A stretch of 64,000 nucleotides of DNA from Streptomyces sp. NBRC 110028 (GCF_001417735.1 NZ_BBUZ01000045.1:24164-88163), one strand, 5' to 3'; positions 42,027 to 51,665 are shown, counted from the stretch's first letter. Program-made: numbers and translations. The notes: generated from the letters alone by a model not told the origin.

Positions 42027-42410
42027 GTGGCACGCGTCAAGCGGGCAGTCAACGCCCACAAGAAGCGCCGGGCGATCCTCGAGCAGGCCAGCGGCTACCG
42101 GGGCCAGCGCTCCCGCCTGTACCGCAAGGCCAAGGAGCAGGTCACCCACTCTCTGGTCTACAACTACAACGACCGCAAGAAGCGCAAGGGCGACTTCCGG
42201 CAGCTGTGGATCCAGCGCATCAACGCCGCTGCCCGCGCCAACGGCATGACGTACAACCGCTTCATCCAGGGTCTGAAGGCCGCCAACATCGAGGTGGACC
42301 GCAAGATCCTCGCCGACCTCGCGGTCAACGACGCCAACGCGTTCGCCGCGCTGGTCGAGGCGGCGCAGAAGGCGCTGCCGAGCGACGTCAACGCGCCGAA
42401 GGCCGCCTGA
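42027..42410 (+). CDS. rplT: Ribosomal protein bL20
   Basis: 127 residues. ARVKRAVNAHKKRRAILEQA in its first helix and YNRFIQGLKAANIEVDRKIL in part are typical of bL20. It is an early assembly protein of the large subunit and in other bacteria also represses its own operon. GTG 42027 has AAGGAG at a good distance. Confidence 0.97.
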   Translation: MARVKRAVNAHKKRRAILEQASGYRGQRSRLYRKAKEQVTHSLVYNYNDRKKRKGDFRQLWIQRINAAARANGMTYNRFIQGLKAANIEVDRKILADLAVNDANAFAALVEAAQKALPSDVNAPKAA

Positions 42411-42422
42411 CCCTCGCGCCAC

Positions 42423-42456
42423 CGGGCCCGCAGGTGATCCCTCACCTGCGGGCCCG
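42423..42456 (+). terminator. Terminator of the infC-rpmI-rplT operon
   Basis: A perfect 15-bp stem CGGGCCCGCAGGTGA / TCACCTGCGGGCCCG with a 4-base loop, 12 bases after the rplT stop. No U-run. Confidence 0.75.
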
Positions 42457-42619
42457 CCCACGTCGGCGCCCCGCCGCCGGTTCCGTAACCGGGTGCGGCC
42501 CGGTGGCCCGCTCGGCGCCCGCCGGTGCCCCTGGGGCTCGCTCCCGGGTTCGGGAAGGGGCGGGGTGGGGACGACCCACGCCGCGCCACCACCACACCGC
42601 ACGAGAAAGCGCGCAGCCC

Positions 42620-43453
42620 ATGGCGACCCCCGAGCTGACGTCCCTGCGATCGCCGCGCGTCACCGCGGCCAGACGGCTCGCCAAGCGCAGCTTCCGCGGC
42701 AAGGAGCGCCGGTTCATCGTGGAGGGCCCGCAGGCCGTCCGCGAGGCGATCGCGCACCTGGTCGAGGTGTACGCGACGCCCGACGCCGCCGCCCGGCACA
42801 CCGGCATCGTCGAGGCCGCCCGCGCCGCCCGCGTCCCGGTCCTCACCGCGTCCGAGGACGTGATCGCGGAGATGTCCGACACGGTCACCCCCCAGGGCAT
42901 CGTGGGCCTCTGCCGCTTCCTGGACGCGCCGTTCGAGGAGATCCTGCGGGCCCGCCCCCGGCTGGTCGCGGTCCTGGCGAACGTGCGGGACCCCGGCAAC
43001 GCCGGGACCGTGCTGCGGTGCGCGGACGCGGCCGGGGCGGACGCGGTCGTGTTCACGGACGCCTCCGTGGACCCGTACAACCCCAAGGCGGTGCGCGCCT
43101 CCGTGGGGTCGCTCTTCCACCTCCCGGTGGCCACCGGCGTGCCCGTCGAGGAGGCCGTCGGCGGTCTGAAGGAGGCCGGGGCGCGGGTGCTGGCCGCGGA
43201 CGGGGCGGGGGAGCGCGACCTGGACGCGGAGCTGGACGACGACAGCCTCGGCGCGCCCACCGCCTGGATCTTCGGCAACGAGGCCTGGGGCCTGCCGGAG
43301 GCTACCCGCGCACTCGCGGACGAGGTGGTGCGCGTTCCGATCCACGGCAGAGCCGAAAGCCTCAACCTCGCGACGGCCGCCGCCGTGTGCCTCTACGCCT
43401 CCGCTCGTGCGCAGCGCGCTCCCGCAGGGTGCCGTTCCGTGACCGGGACCTAG
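42620..43453 (+). CDS. SpoU/TrmH-family RNA 2'-O-methyltransferase
   Basis: 277 residues. An N-terminal L30e-like substrate-binding domain (RFIVEGPQAVREA) precedes the SPOUT knot: motif 1 NVRDPGNAGTVLR, motif 2 WIFGNEAWGL, motif 3 ESLNLATAAAVCLY. It methylates a ribose in rRNA (or tRNA); the location next to rplT is conserved in streptomycetes and suggests 23S rRNA. ATG 42620 with a weak GAGAAAG upstream. Confidence 0.88.
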   Translation: MATPELTSLRSPRVTAARRLAKRSFRGKERRFIVEGPQAVREAIAHLVEVYATPDAAARHTGIVEAARAARVPVLTASEDVIAEMSDTVTPQGIVGLCRFLDAPFEEILRARPRLVAVLANVRDPGNAGTVLRCADAAGADAVVFTDASVDPYNPKAVRASVGSLFHLPVATGVPVEEAVGGLKEAGARVLAADGAGERDLDAELDDDSLGAPTAWIFGNEAWGLPEATRALADEVVRVPIHGRAESLNLATAAAVCLYASARAQRAPAGCRSVTGT

Positions 43454-43494
43454 TAGGGTTTGCCCCCACACGAGGCCCAGGAGGGGGTGTGGGG

Positions 43495-44703
43495 ATGGAC
43501 GTCAGGACCTCCGGCGCCAGGGCGGCTGCGGCCGATGCCCACGCGCCCGGACGGACGCTGCCGGGCCCCGGCGGACACGACCGCCGGGAGCCGGGGACGG
43601 TGCACGGCGCGCACGATCCGTACGAGGCGCTGGGCGCGCTCGGCCTGCACCCGGACGATCTGCCCGACGGCCTGGTCGTGGCCGACGAGACGGGCCGGGT
43701 CATCTGCTTCAACGCGGCGGCGGGCCGCATCACCGCCATCCGCCCCGCCGACGCGATCGGTCAGCGGCTGGAGCGCGCGCTCCCGTTAGAGGACCTGGAC
43801 GGCCGGCGCTGGTGGGCGCTGACCGATCCGTACGGAGGGCTGGCCACCCGCGTCGGCCAGCCCGAGCGCAATCTGCTGTTGCCCGGCGGCCACGAGGTCC
43901 TGGTCTCGGCCCGCTACGTGCGCGAGCGGCCGACCGGACCCGTGCGCCGCCTCGTCGTCTCGCTGCGCGGCACCGAGGCCCGGCGGCGCACCGAGCGCAG
44001 CCACGCCGAGCTGATCGCGACCGTGGCGCACGAGCTGCGCTCCCCGCTGACCTCAGTGAAAGGCTTCACGGCGACGCTGCTGGCGAAGTGGGAGCGGTTC
44101 ACCGACGACCAGAAGCGGCTGATGCTGGAGACGGTCGACTCCGACGCCAACCGGGTCACCCGGCTGATCGCCGAGCTGCTGGACATCTCCCGGATCGACT
44201 CCGGCCGGCTGGAGGTGCGCCGCCAGCCGGTGGACGTCGCGGCCGCCGTGCGCCGCCATGTGCAGGCGCTCACCACGGCCGGGCACACCGCCGAACGCTT
44301 CATGATCAAGGTGCGGGGCCCGCTGCCCGGTCTGTGGGCCGATCCGGACAAGATCGACCAGGTGCTGGGCAACCTGCTGGAAAACGCGGTGCGCCACGGC
44401 GAGGGAACCGTCACCATCGAGGTGGCCCCCGCACCGCACCGGCCCGCGGCGGGCGGCCCCGTCGTCGAAAGGACCGCCATCACCGTGAGCGACGAAGGCT
44501 CGGGCATCCCGGAGGAGTCGATGAGCCGCGTCTTCACCCGCTTCTGGCGGGGCAGCAAGCGCGGCGGCACCGGGCTGGGGCTGTACATCGTCAAGGGCAT
44601 CGTCGAGGCGCACGGTGGGACGATCACCGTCGGACGGGCCGCCGGGGGCGGCGCCGAGTTCCGATTTACGCTGCCCGTGGGCACCCCGGCCTACCTGGCC
44701 TGA
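43495..44703 (+). CDS. PAS-containing sensor histidine kinase (orphan)
   Basis: 402 residues. A PAS domain (GLVVADETGRVICFNAAAGRI in part, residues ~55-160) leads to HisKA with His179 in VAHELRSPLTSVKGF, then HATPase with N-box GNLLENAVRHG, G1 SDEGSGIPEE and G2 GGTGLGLYIVKG. There is no membrane segment, so it senses inside the cell. No response regulator gene is adjacent. ATG 43495 follows GGAGGGGG. It sits between the rRNA methyltransferase and pheS, as I recall for S. coelicolor. Confidence 0.9.
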   Translation: MDVRTSGARAAAADAHAPGRTLPGPGGHDRREPGTVHGAHDPYEALGALGLHPDDLPDGLVVADETGRVICFNAAAGRITAIRPADAIGQRLERALPLEDLDGRRWWALTDPYGGLATRVGQPERNLLLPGGHEVLVSARYVRERPTGPVRRLVVSLRGTEARRRTERSHAELIATVAHELRSPLTSVKGFTATLLAKWERFTDDQKRLMLETVDSDANRVTRLIAELLDISRIDSGRLEVRRQPVDVAAAVRRHVQALTTAGHTAERFMIKVRGPLPGLWADPDKIDQVLGNLLENAVRHGEGTVTIEVAPAPHRPAAGGPVVERTAITVSDEGSGIPEESMSRVFTRFWRGSKRGGTGLGLYIVKGIVEAHGGTITVGRAAGGGAEFRFTLPVGTPAYLA

Positions 44704-44841
44704 GCGTCCCCACGGGCTTCCCGGGGAACAGCAGACCCTCCGCGCCCCTTAGACTCGGGCCCTGGCACCTTTGGCGTCCCTCTGTGGTCGCTCATGTGGT
44801 CGCAAGCGTCGCAGCCGTCGAGCGGGGCCGCGCAGCCTCAG

Positions 44842-44870
44842 GGCCCCTCCCAGCGGTAGCTGGGGGACAA
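44842..44870 (+). other. Leader hairpin upstream of pheS
   Basis: CCCAGC, a GGTA loop and GCTGGG (44849-44864) lie in the 185-base gap before pheS. It resembles a hairpin sequence frequent between Streptomyces genes. No T-box or Phe-rich leader peptide was seen. Confidence 0.4.
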
Positions 44871-44888
44871 TCGGAAGCACAGGAAGAG

Positions 44889-46010
44889 ATGTCGGCACCG
44901 AATAAGTCGTACGACCCTGTCGAGGTCGAGGCACTGAAACCGGAAGAGATCGCCCGGATGCGGGACGAGGCGCTGGACGCCATCGCCGCCGCGGGGGATC
45001 TCGAAGCGCTGCGCGAGGTGAAGGTCGCCCACACCGGAGACCGCTCGCCGCTCGCCCTCGCCAACCGCGAGATCGGCGCCCTGCCGCCGCACGCCAAGGC
45101 GGACGCGGGCAAGCGCGTCGGCCAGGCCCGCGGCCAGGTCACCCAGGCCCTGAAGGCCCGGCAGACGGAGCTGGAGGCGGAGCGCGACGCCCGGGTGCTG
45201 GTCGAGGAGGCGGTGGACGTCACCCTGCCGTACGACCGCACCCCGGCCGGCGCCCGCCACCCCATCACCACGCTCTCCGAGCGCATCGAGGACGTCTTCG
45301 TGGCCATGGGCTACGAGGTGGCCGAGGGCCCGGAGGTCGAGGCCGAGTGGTTCAACTTCGACGCCCTCAACTTCCCGCCGGACCACCCCGCCCGGGAGAT
45401 GCAGGACACCTTCTTCGTGCGGGGCGCCAACGAGGGGGAGCCCTCCGGGGTGGTGCTGCGCACCCACACCTCGCCGGTGCAGATCCGGTCGATGATCGAG
45501 CGCACGCCGCCGATCTATGTGATCTGCCCGGGGCGTACCTTCCGCACCGACGAGCTGGACGCCACCCACACCCCCGTCTTCAGCCAGGTCGAACTGCTGG
45601 CCATCGACGAGGGCCTGACCATGGCCGACCTCAAGGGCACCCTCGACCACATGGTGCGGGCGCTGTTCGGCGAGGGCATGACCACCCGGCTGCGGCCGAA
45701 CTTCTTCCCGTTCACCGAGCCGTCCGCCGAGATGGACATGCGGTGCTACGTGTGCCGCGGCGAGTCCGTCGGCAACCCGGACCGCCCGTGCCGCACCTGC
45801 TCCAGCGAGGGCTGGATCGAGCTGGGCGGCTGCGGCATGGTCAACCCGCGGGTGCTCATCGCCTGCGGCGTCGACCCGGAGAAGTACAGCGGGTTCGCCT
45901 TCGGCTTCGGCATCGAGCGGATGCTGATGTTCCGGCACAACGTGGAAGACATGCGAGACATGGTCGAGGGTGACGTGCGCTTCACCCGGCCCTTCGGGAT
46001 GGAGATCTGA
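44889..46010 (+). CDS. pheS: Phenylalanyl-tRNA synthetase alpha chain
   Basis: 373 residues. The N-terminal coiled coil (to about residue 95) binds tRNA. Class II motif 1 is around YEVAEGPEVE; motif 2 is FRTDELDATHTPVFSQVE; motif 3 is FAFGFGIERMLM. A four-cysteine insertion (CYVCRG, CRTCSSEGW) is seen in actinomycete PheS. It forms an alpha2-beta2 enzyme with PheT. ATG 44889; the stop overlaps the pheT start by one base. Confidence 0.97.
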   Translation: MSAPNKSYDPVEVEALKPEEIARMRDEALDAIAAAGDLEALREVKVAHTGDRSPLALANREIGALPPHAKADAGKRVGQARGQVTQALKARQTELEAERDARVLVEEAVDVTLPYDRTPAGARHPITTLSERIEDVFVAMGYEVAEGPEVEAEWFNFDALNFPPDHPAREMQDTFFVRGANEGEPSGVVLRTHTSPVQIRSMIERTPPIYVICPGRTFRTDELDATHTPVFSQVELLAIDEGLTMADLKGTLDHMVRALFGEGMTTRLRPNFFPFTEPSAEMDMRCYVCRGESVGNPDRPCRTCSSEGWIELGGCGMVNPRVLIACGVDPEKYSGFAFGFGIERMLMFRHNVEDMRDMVEGDVRFTRPFGMEI

Positions 46011-48535
46011 TGCGGGTCCCGCTTTCGTGGCTGCGGGAATACGTCGACCTGCCGGCCGGTGAGACCGGCCGCGACGTGCAGGCCAAACTCGTCGCCGCCG
46101 GCCTGGAGGTCGAGACGGTCGAGCAGCTCGGCGCCGGTCTCAAGGGCCCCCTGGTGGTCGGCCAGGTGCTGGCCATCGAGGAGCTGGAGGGTTTCAAGAA
46201 GCCCATCCGCTACTGCCAGGTCGACGTCGGCCAGGCCAACGGCACCGGTGAGCCGCAGAACATCGTCTGCGGCGCCCGGAACTTCCGCGAGGGCGACAAG
46301 GTCGTCGTCGTGCTGCCCGGCGCCGAACTGCCCGGCGGCTTCGCGATCTCCGCGCGCAAGACCTACGGCAAGACCTCCGAAGGCATGATCTGCTCCGCCG
46401 GCGAGCTGGGCATGTCCGACGACCACGACGGCATCATCGTGCTGCCGCCGGAGCACGAGGTCGGCACCGACGCGATCGAGCTGCTGCAGCTCGTCGACGA
46501 GGTCCTGGACATCGCGGTCACCCCCGACCGCAGCTACTGCCTGTCGATGCGCGGCATCGCCCGGGAGACCGGCATCGCCTACGAGCTGCCGCTGCGCGAC
46601 CCGGCCCTGCTGGACGTGCCCGCGCCCAACAGCCACGGCTACCCGGTCAAGGTCGCCGACCCGGTCGGCTGCGACCGCTTCACCGCCCGTACGGTCACCG
46701 GGCTCGACCCCGAGGCGCACTCCCCGATCTGGCTGCGGCGCCGGCTCCAGAAGGCGGGCCTGCGGCCCGTCTCGCTCGCCGTCGACGTCACCAACTACGT
46801 GATGCTGGAGATCGGCCAGCCGCTGCACGCCTACGACCGCTCCCGGGTCACGGGCGCGATCGGCGTACGCCGCGCCGAGCCGGGCGAGAAGCTCACCACC
46901 CTCGACGGCACCCAGCGCGTCCTGGACGCCGAGGACCTGGTCATCACCGACGACAGCGGGCCGATCGGCCTCGCCGGGGTCATGGGCGGCGCCAACACCG
47001 AGATCGCCGACGCCGTCGCCGATCCCGGGACCGGCCGGGTCCAGGGCACCACCGACGTCGTCATCGAGGCCGCGCACTTCGCCCCGGTCCCGATCGCCCG
47101 CACCGCCCGCCGCCACAAGCTGTCCTCCGAGGCGTCCCGGCGGTTCGAGCGCGGTGTCGACCCCGAGGCCGCCTCCGCGGCCGCCCAGCGCGCCGTCGAC
47201 CTGCTGGTGCTGCTCGCGGGCGGCAGCGCCGAGGCGGGCGTCACCGAGATCATCTCGCCCGGCGCCCCGCACACCATCACGCTGCGCGCCGACCACCCGG
47301 ACCGGGTCGCGGGCGTGGCGTACGGCCGCGAGACCGTGGTGCGGCGCCTCCAGCAGATCGGCTGCGACGTCTACGGCGCGGACGACCTCACCGTCACCGT
47401 GCCCAGCTGGCGGCCCGACCTGCGTGACCCGAACGACCTCGCCGAGGAGGTCATCCGGCTGGAGGGCTACGAGAACCTGCCCTCCACCCTGCCGCAGCCG
47501 CCCTCCGGCCGCGGACTGACCGAGCGTCAGCGGCTGCACCGCCGGGTCGGCCGGGCGCTGGCCGGGGCCGGTTACGTCGAGGCGCTGAACTACCCGTTCA
47601 TCGGCGAGGAGGTGCTGGACCAGCTCGGCCTCGCCGCCGACGACCCGCGGCGCGACCTGGTCCGCCTGGTCAACCCGCTCTCCGACGCCGAGCCCGCGCT
47701 GCGCACCACCCTGCTGCCCGGGCTGCTCGCCGCGCTGCGCCGCAACGCCGGACGCGGTGAGCTGGACCTCGCGCTCTTCGAAACCGGCCTGGTCTTCCGC
47801 GCCACCGGCGACGAGCCCCCGGCCGTCCGCCTCCCCGTCGACCACCGGCCGACGGACGAGGAGATCGCCCGGCTCGACGCCGCCCTCCCGAGCCAGCCGC
47901 GGCGCGCCGCCGTCGTCCTCGCGGGCGACCGGCAGCAGGCCGGCTGGTGGGGCAAGGGCACCCCGGTCAGCTGGGCCGACGCCGTCGAGGCGGGCCGTAC
48001 CGTGGCGCGCGAGGCGGGCGTCGAACTGATCGTCCGCCAGGACCAGCAGGACCCCTGGCACCCGGGCCGCTGCGCCGCGCTGCTCGCCGTCGTCGACGGC
48101 GAGGAGATCCTCGTCGGCAACGCCGGTGAGCTGCACCCGCGCGTGACCAAGGCGCTCGGCCTCCCGGAGCGCACCTGCGCGATGGAGATCGAGCTGGACC
48201 GCCTGCAGCGGGCGGGCACCGGCCCGGTGACGTCCCCGCACGTGTCCGCCTTCCCGGTGGCCACCCAGGACGTCGCCCTGGTGGTCGACGACTCGGCCGC
48301 CGCGGCCGACGTCGAGAAGGCGCTGCGCGAGGGCGCGGGCGAACTGCTCGAATCGCTGCGGCTGTTCGACGTCTTCACCGGCGAGCAGCTGGGCGAGGGC
48401 AAGAAGTCCCTGGCGTACGCGCTTCGCTTCCGCGCCCCGGACCGCACCCTGACCGCCGACGAGGTCGCGGTGGCCCGCGACGCCGCGGTGGCCGTGGCGG
48501 CCGAGCGCACCGGCGCCACCCTGCGCGGCGCCTGA
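46010..48535 (+). CDS. pheT: Phenylalanyl-tRNA synthetase beta chain
   Basis: 841 residues, full length. The order is N-terminal domain with VPLSWLREYVDLP, tRNA-binding OB fold (VVGQVLAIEEL, then NIVCGARNF), B3/B4 editing domain, B5 domain, catalytic-like core and the C-terminal ferredoxin-fold anticodon-binding domain. The B3/B4 domain removes mischarged Tyr. Coupled to pheS by the TGATG junction. A strong terminator follows. Confidence 0.97.
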   Translation: MRVPLSWLREYVDLPAGETGRDVQAKLVAAGLEVETVEQLGAGLKGPLVVGQVLAIEELEGFKKPIRYCQVDVGQANGTGEPQNIVCGARNFREGDKVVVVLPGAELPGGFAISARKTYGKTSEGMICSAGELGMSDDHDGIIVLPPEHEVGTDAIELLQLVDEVLDIAVTPDRSYCLSMRGIARETGIAYELPLRDPALLDVPAPNSHGYPVKVADPVGCDRFTARTVTGLDPEAHSPIWLRRRLQKAGLRPVSLAVDVTNYVMLEIGQPLHAYDRSRVTGAIGVRRAEPGEKLTTLDGTQRVLDAEDLVITDDSGPIGLAGVMGGANTEIADAVADPGTGRVQGTTDVVIEAAHFAPVPIARTARRHKLSSEASRRFERGVDPEAASAAAQRAVDLLVLLAGGSAEAGVTEIISPGAPHTITLRADHPDRVAGVAYGRETVVRRLQQIGCDVYGADDLTVTVPSWRPDLRDPNDLAEEVIRLEGYENLPSTLPQPPSGRGLTERQRLHRRVGRALAGAGYVEALNYPFIGEEVLDQLGLAADDPRRDLVRLVNPLSDAEPALRTTLLPGLLAALRRNAGRGELDLALFETGLVFRATGDEPPAVRLPVDHRPTDEEIARLDAALPSQPRRAAVVLAGDRQQAGWWGKGTPVSWADAVEAGRTVAREAGVELIVRQDQQDPWHPGRCAALLAVVDGEEILVGNAGELHPRVTKALGLPERTCAMEIELDRLQRAGTGPVTSPHVSAFPVATQDVALVVDDSAAAADVEKALREGAGELLESLRLFDVFTGEQLGEGKKSLAYALRFRAPDRTLTADEVAVARDAAVAVAAERTGATLRGA

Positions 48536-48546
48536 CGCCGTACCCC

Positions 48547-48585
48547 CCGAAGGGGCGCACCCCGCTACGGGGTGCGTCCCTTCGG
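48547..48585 (+). terminator. Terminator of pheST
   Basis: A long GC stem CCGAAGGG-CGCACCCCG with a CTA loop and near-perfect complement, 11 bases after pheT, followed by CGTTTCGTT. Confidence 0.8.
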
Positions 48586-48692
48586 CGTTTCGTTGGAGGG
48601 TTCACACGATCGGGTGGGAATCGGAGGGGGGTGGTCCTTTTGGCAGTCGCTGTCGCGAGAATCGTTCCGGTGGCTGCGAGTGGGGGCGACGC

Positions 48693-49676
48693 ATGATCGG
48701 GACCAGGGCGGTGTGCGGCGGGAAGCTCGGGCTCGTGCCGGCGGGGGTGTGGCTGCTCTGCTGTGTGCTCGTATCGCGGTGGCACGGGCTCTGCGGTTCG
48801 CTGCTCGCCGCCGTCCTCCCCCTCGCGTACGCGGTCCGGGCCCGCCGCTCCCGGCTGGTCCGCGAGCTGGAGCGGGCCCGCGAAGTGGCCGCCGCCGCAC
48901 AAGGGGTGGTGCTGCGGCCGCTGCCGTCCCGGCTGGAGGGGATCGAGCTGGCGGGCGGCTGTCTGTCGGCCAGCCGCGGCGCCGCGCTCGGCGGCGATCT
49001 GTACGAGGTGCTGGCCACCGCGCACGGCGTCCGCGCCGTCATCGGGGACGTACGCGGCCACGGCCTCGCCGCCATCGGCACCGTCGCCGCCGTGCTCGGC
49101 AGCTTCCGCGAGGCGGCCCACGAGGAGCCCGAACTCGCCGGTGTCCTCAGGAGGCTGGACCGGGCGCTGCGGCGCCACCTCGGCGACGACCGCGGCGAGG
49201 AGTTCGTGACCGTCCTGCTGCTGGAGATCGGCCCCGGCGGCGAGGTGACCGCGCTCAACTGCGGCCACCCCTGGCCCTACCGGCTCTACGAGCAGCCCTT
49301 GGGCCCGGCGTTGGCCCGGCAGACCACGCCCGGTGAGGTCCTGCCCCCGCTCGGCCTCTTCCCGCTGCCCGCCGAACTGCCCCTGGCCCGCTGCACCGCG
49401 CTGCGCCCCGGGGACGCACTGGTCCTGCACACCGACGGGGCCGAGGACGCGCGCGACGCGCACGGCACGTTCTTCCCGCTGCGCCACGCCCTCGGCGAGG
49501 CCGCGGGCAGCGGCCCCATCATCCCCGCGGCCGTCGTCGCGGCGGTGCGGACGGCGGTGCTGCGCCACACCGGCGGCCGGCTCGCCGACGACATCGCCCT
49601 GGTGGCGCTGCGCAACGACCGCTGCCCGCTGCCCGCGAGCTTCACACCCCGTGTGAAACGGACTTCACTACGCTGA
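48693..49676 (+). CDS. SpoIIE/RsbU-type PP2C phosphatase, membrane-bound
   Basis: 327 residues. Two hydrophobic segments lie in the first ~50 residues, then a short coiled linker and a SpoIIE-type PP2C domain. Its metal sites are GGDLYEV, GDVRGHG and the C-terminal ADDIALV. Such proteins dephosphorylate anti-anti-sigma factors. No partner switch genes are adjacent. ATG 48693 begins the first membrane segment. The 3' end overlaps a palindrome that may belong to the next gene. Confidence 0.87.
   Translation: MIGTRAVCGGKLGLVPAGVWLLCCVLVSRWHGLCGSLLAAVLPLAYAVRARRSRLVRELERAREVAAAAQGVVLRPLPSRLEGIELAGGCLSASRGAALGGDLYEVLATAHGVRAVIGDVRGHGLAAIGTVAAVLGSFREAAHEEPELAGVLRRLDRALRRHLGDDRGEEFVTVLLLEIGPGGEVTALNCGHPWPYRLYEQPLGPALARQTTPGEVLPPLGLFPLPAELPLARCTALRPGDALVLHTDGAEDARDAHGTFFPLRHALGEAAGSGPIIPAAVVAAVRTAVLRHTGGRLADDIALVALRNDRCPLPASFTPRVKRTSLR
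49641..49657. promoter_or_regulatory. Palindrome TTCACAC-N3-GTGTGAA before the NsdA-like gene
   Basis: Perfect 7-bp arms lie in the last codons of the phosphatase gene, 49 bases before the regulator's ATG; a TACGCT -10-like hexamer follows at 49669-49674. An operator for the regulator gene is plausible. Confidence 0.45.
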
Positions 49677-49705
49677 GAGGCGCGTAAGTCCACCGGGAGG
49701 GCGAC

Positions 49706-51043
49706 ATGGAGCCCAACACACTGCTCGACTCCGTACTCGACGAGGCCGGAATCTCCCACGCCGGTCTGGCCGCGCACATCAACGAGGCGGGCCGGGCCCG
49801 CGGCATGAAGCTGCGGTACGAACACACCGCGGTCGCCCGCTGGCTGAAGGGCCAGCGGCCGCGCGGCCACGTGCCGGACCTCATCTGCGAGGTGCTCGGC
49901 GAGCGGCTGCACCGCGCCCTCACCCTCGACGACATCGGACTCGGCACACCCGGCACCCCGCGCGCCCCCGCCACCCCGCTGTCCGGCTTCGTCGAGCGCG
50001 CCACCGCGCTGTGGCGCTCCGACGAACAGCAGCGCCCGCACGTCATAGGAGCCCCCGCGGTCACCGGCACGCCCGCCGTGATCCCGGTGTGGGAGTGGGA
50101 GAACCCGCCCGAGGACTCCGACGTCTCCCGCCACGGCCTCACCCGCGTGTCCATGACCGACATCGAGATGCTGCGCGCCGGCCGCGCCCACTACGAGCAG
50201 ATGTACCGCAAGGCCGGCGGCGTCGCGACCAGAGCCCGCGTCGTCGGCTTCCTCAACTCCGAGACCGCGCCCCTGCTGCGCGGCGCCTACGCCGACGACA
50301 TGGGCCGTCAACTGCACCGGGCGACCGGCGGACTGGTCGCCATCGCCGGGATCTGCGCGTACGACTCCAACGCCCACGGCCTGGCCCAGCGCTACTTCCA
50401 CCAGGCGCTGCGGCTCGCCAAGGCCAGCGGCGACCGGGGACTCGGCGCGTATGTGATAGCGCTGCTCGTCACCCAGTCCCTGTTCATGAAGGAGTACCGG
50501 CAGGCCGTCGCCTTCGCCGAATCGGCGCTGCGCGCCGCGGGGGCCCAGATCACCCCGGCGCTCGCCGCCGACCTGTACGCGATGCAGGCCAAGTCCTACG
50601 CGCGGCTCGGCGACGGGCACAGCGCGCTGGCCTGCATCCGGCGTGCCGAGACGGCCGCCGACCGGATCAGACCCGGCCAGGAGCCCGACGAGACCGGCTA
50701 TGTGCAGCCGGGCCTGGTCAACATCCAGGTGGCGGAGGCGCTGCTCAGCCTCGGTGACCTCGGCGCCGCCCGGGAACACGCCGCCGCGGCGGTCGGCACG
50801 CCGACCCACGACCGGGGCCGGGTGCACCGGCTCGCCATGCTCACCCACATCGAACTGCGGCAGGGAGACGCGGACCGGGCGGGCGCCACCGCGGTCGAGA
50901 TGACCGAAAGGGCCCGGGGCATGGAATCCCAGAGGTTACGCGACCGGCTCCGCGCGGTACGTGAACACCTGGCCGCCAGCGAGTGCGCCGCGACGCACGA
51001 GGCCGCCGAACTCATCGACGGGGCCCTGCGCGTTCCGCTCTGA
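49706..51043 (+). CDS. NsdA-like TPR regulatory protein
   Basis: 445 residues. The first ~75 residues form a helix-turn-helix-like domain (SHAGLAAHINEAGRARG, then YEHTAVARWLKGQRP), followed by TPR-like helices (HGLAQRYFHQALRLAKASGD and the matching pair near ALLSLGDLGAAREH). This resembles NsdA of S. coelicolor, a negative regulator of sporulation and antibiotic production; the exact role here is not known. ATG 49706 behind GGGAGG. Confidence 0.75.
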   Translation: MEPNTLLDSVLDEAGISHAGLAAHINEAGRARGMKLRYEHTAVARWLKGQRPRGHVPDLICEVLGERLHRALTLDDIGLGTPGTPRAPATPLSGFVERATALWRSDEQQRPHVIGAPAVTGTPAVIPVWEWENPPEDSDVSRHGLTRVSMTDIEMLRAGRAHYEQMYRKAGGVATRARVVGFLNSETAPLLRGAYADDMGRQLHRATGGLVAIAGICAYDSNAHGLAQRYFHQALRLAKASGDRGLGAYVIALLVTQSLFMKEYRQAVAFAESALRAAGAQITPALAADLYAMQAKSYARLGDGHSALACIRRAETAADRIRPGQEPDETGYVQPGLVNIQVAEALLSLGDLGAAREHAAAAVGTPTHDRGRVHRLAMLTHIELRQGDADRAGATAVEMTERARGMESQRLRDRLRAVREHLAASECAATHEAAELIDGALRVPL

Positions 51044-51134
51044 CCGTGGCCGCCGCGGCCCCTTCCCGTGGCCGCGCTCTCGCCAGCGGTTGGCCGCGAG
51101 GATTGCCATCTCTCCGACGGAAGGTGGCCGACCA

Positions 51135-51665
51135 GTGCGATGGAAGAATCTCACGGAGCAGACCGTGTACGAGAACCGATGGTTCCGGGTCAACCTCGCC
51201 GACGTCAGACTCCCCGACGGCCGTCATCTGGATCACTATCTGATCCGGCTGCGGCCGGTGGCCGTGGCGACGGTCGTCAACGAGGCGAACGAAGTACTGC
51301 TGCTGTGGCGGCACCGTTTCATCACCGACAACTGGGGCTGGGAACTGGCCGCGGGGGTCGTCGAGGACGGTGAGGACATCGAGATCGCGGCGGCGCGCGA
51401 GATGGAGGAGGAGACCGGCTGGCGCCCCGGCCCGCTGCGCCATCTGCTGTCCGTGGAGCCCTCCAACGGGCTCACCGACGCCCGGCACCACATCTACTGG
51501 GCCGAGGAGGCCGAGTACGTCGGACCCCCGGAGGACGACTTCGAGTCGGACCGCCGCGAATGGGTTCCGCTGAAGCTGGTGCCCGATCTGGTCGCGCGCG
51601 GTGAGGTGCCCGCGGCGAACATGGCGGCTGCCCTGCTGCTGCTCCACCACATCCGCCTGGGCTGA
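51135..51665 (+). CDS. NUDIX hydrolase
   Basis: 176 residues. The Nudix box is complete: GVVEDGEDIEIAAAREMEEETGW in the GX5EX7REUXEEXGU pattern. The N-terminal beta-strands (YENRWFRVNLADV and HYLIRLRP) resemble ADP-ribose pyrophosphatases. Substrate uncertain: ADP-ribose or other nucleoside diphosphate derivatives. GTG 51135 follows GGAAGGTGG. Confidence 0.87.
   Translation: MRWKNLTEQTVYENRWFRVNLADVRLPDGRHLDHYLIRLRPVAVATVVNEANEVLLLWRHRFITDNWGWELAAGVVEDGEDIEIAAAREMEEETGWRPGPLRHLLSVEPSNGLTDARHHIYWAEEAEYVGPPEDDFESDRREWVPLKLVPDLVARGEVPAANMAAALLLLHHIRLG

Noticed and set aside
44704..44888. pheS leader considered as a T-box or Phe attenuator
   Set aside because: No T-box consensus and no run of Phe codons in a leader ORF; only a common GC hairpin is seen.
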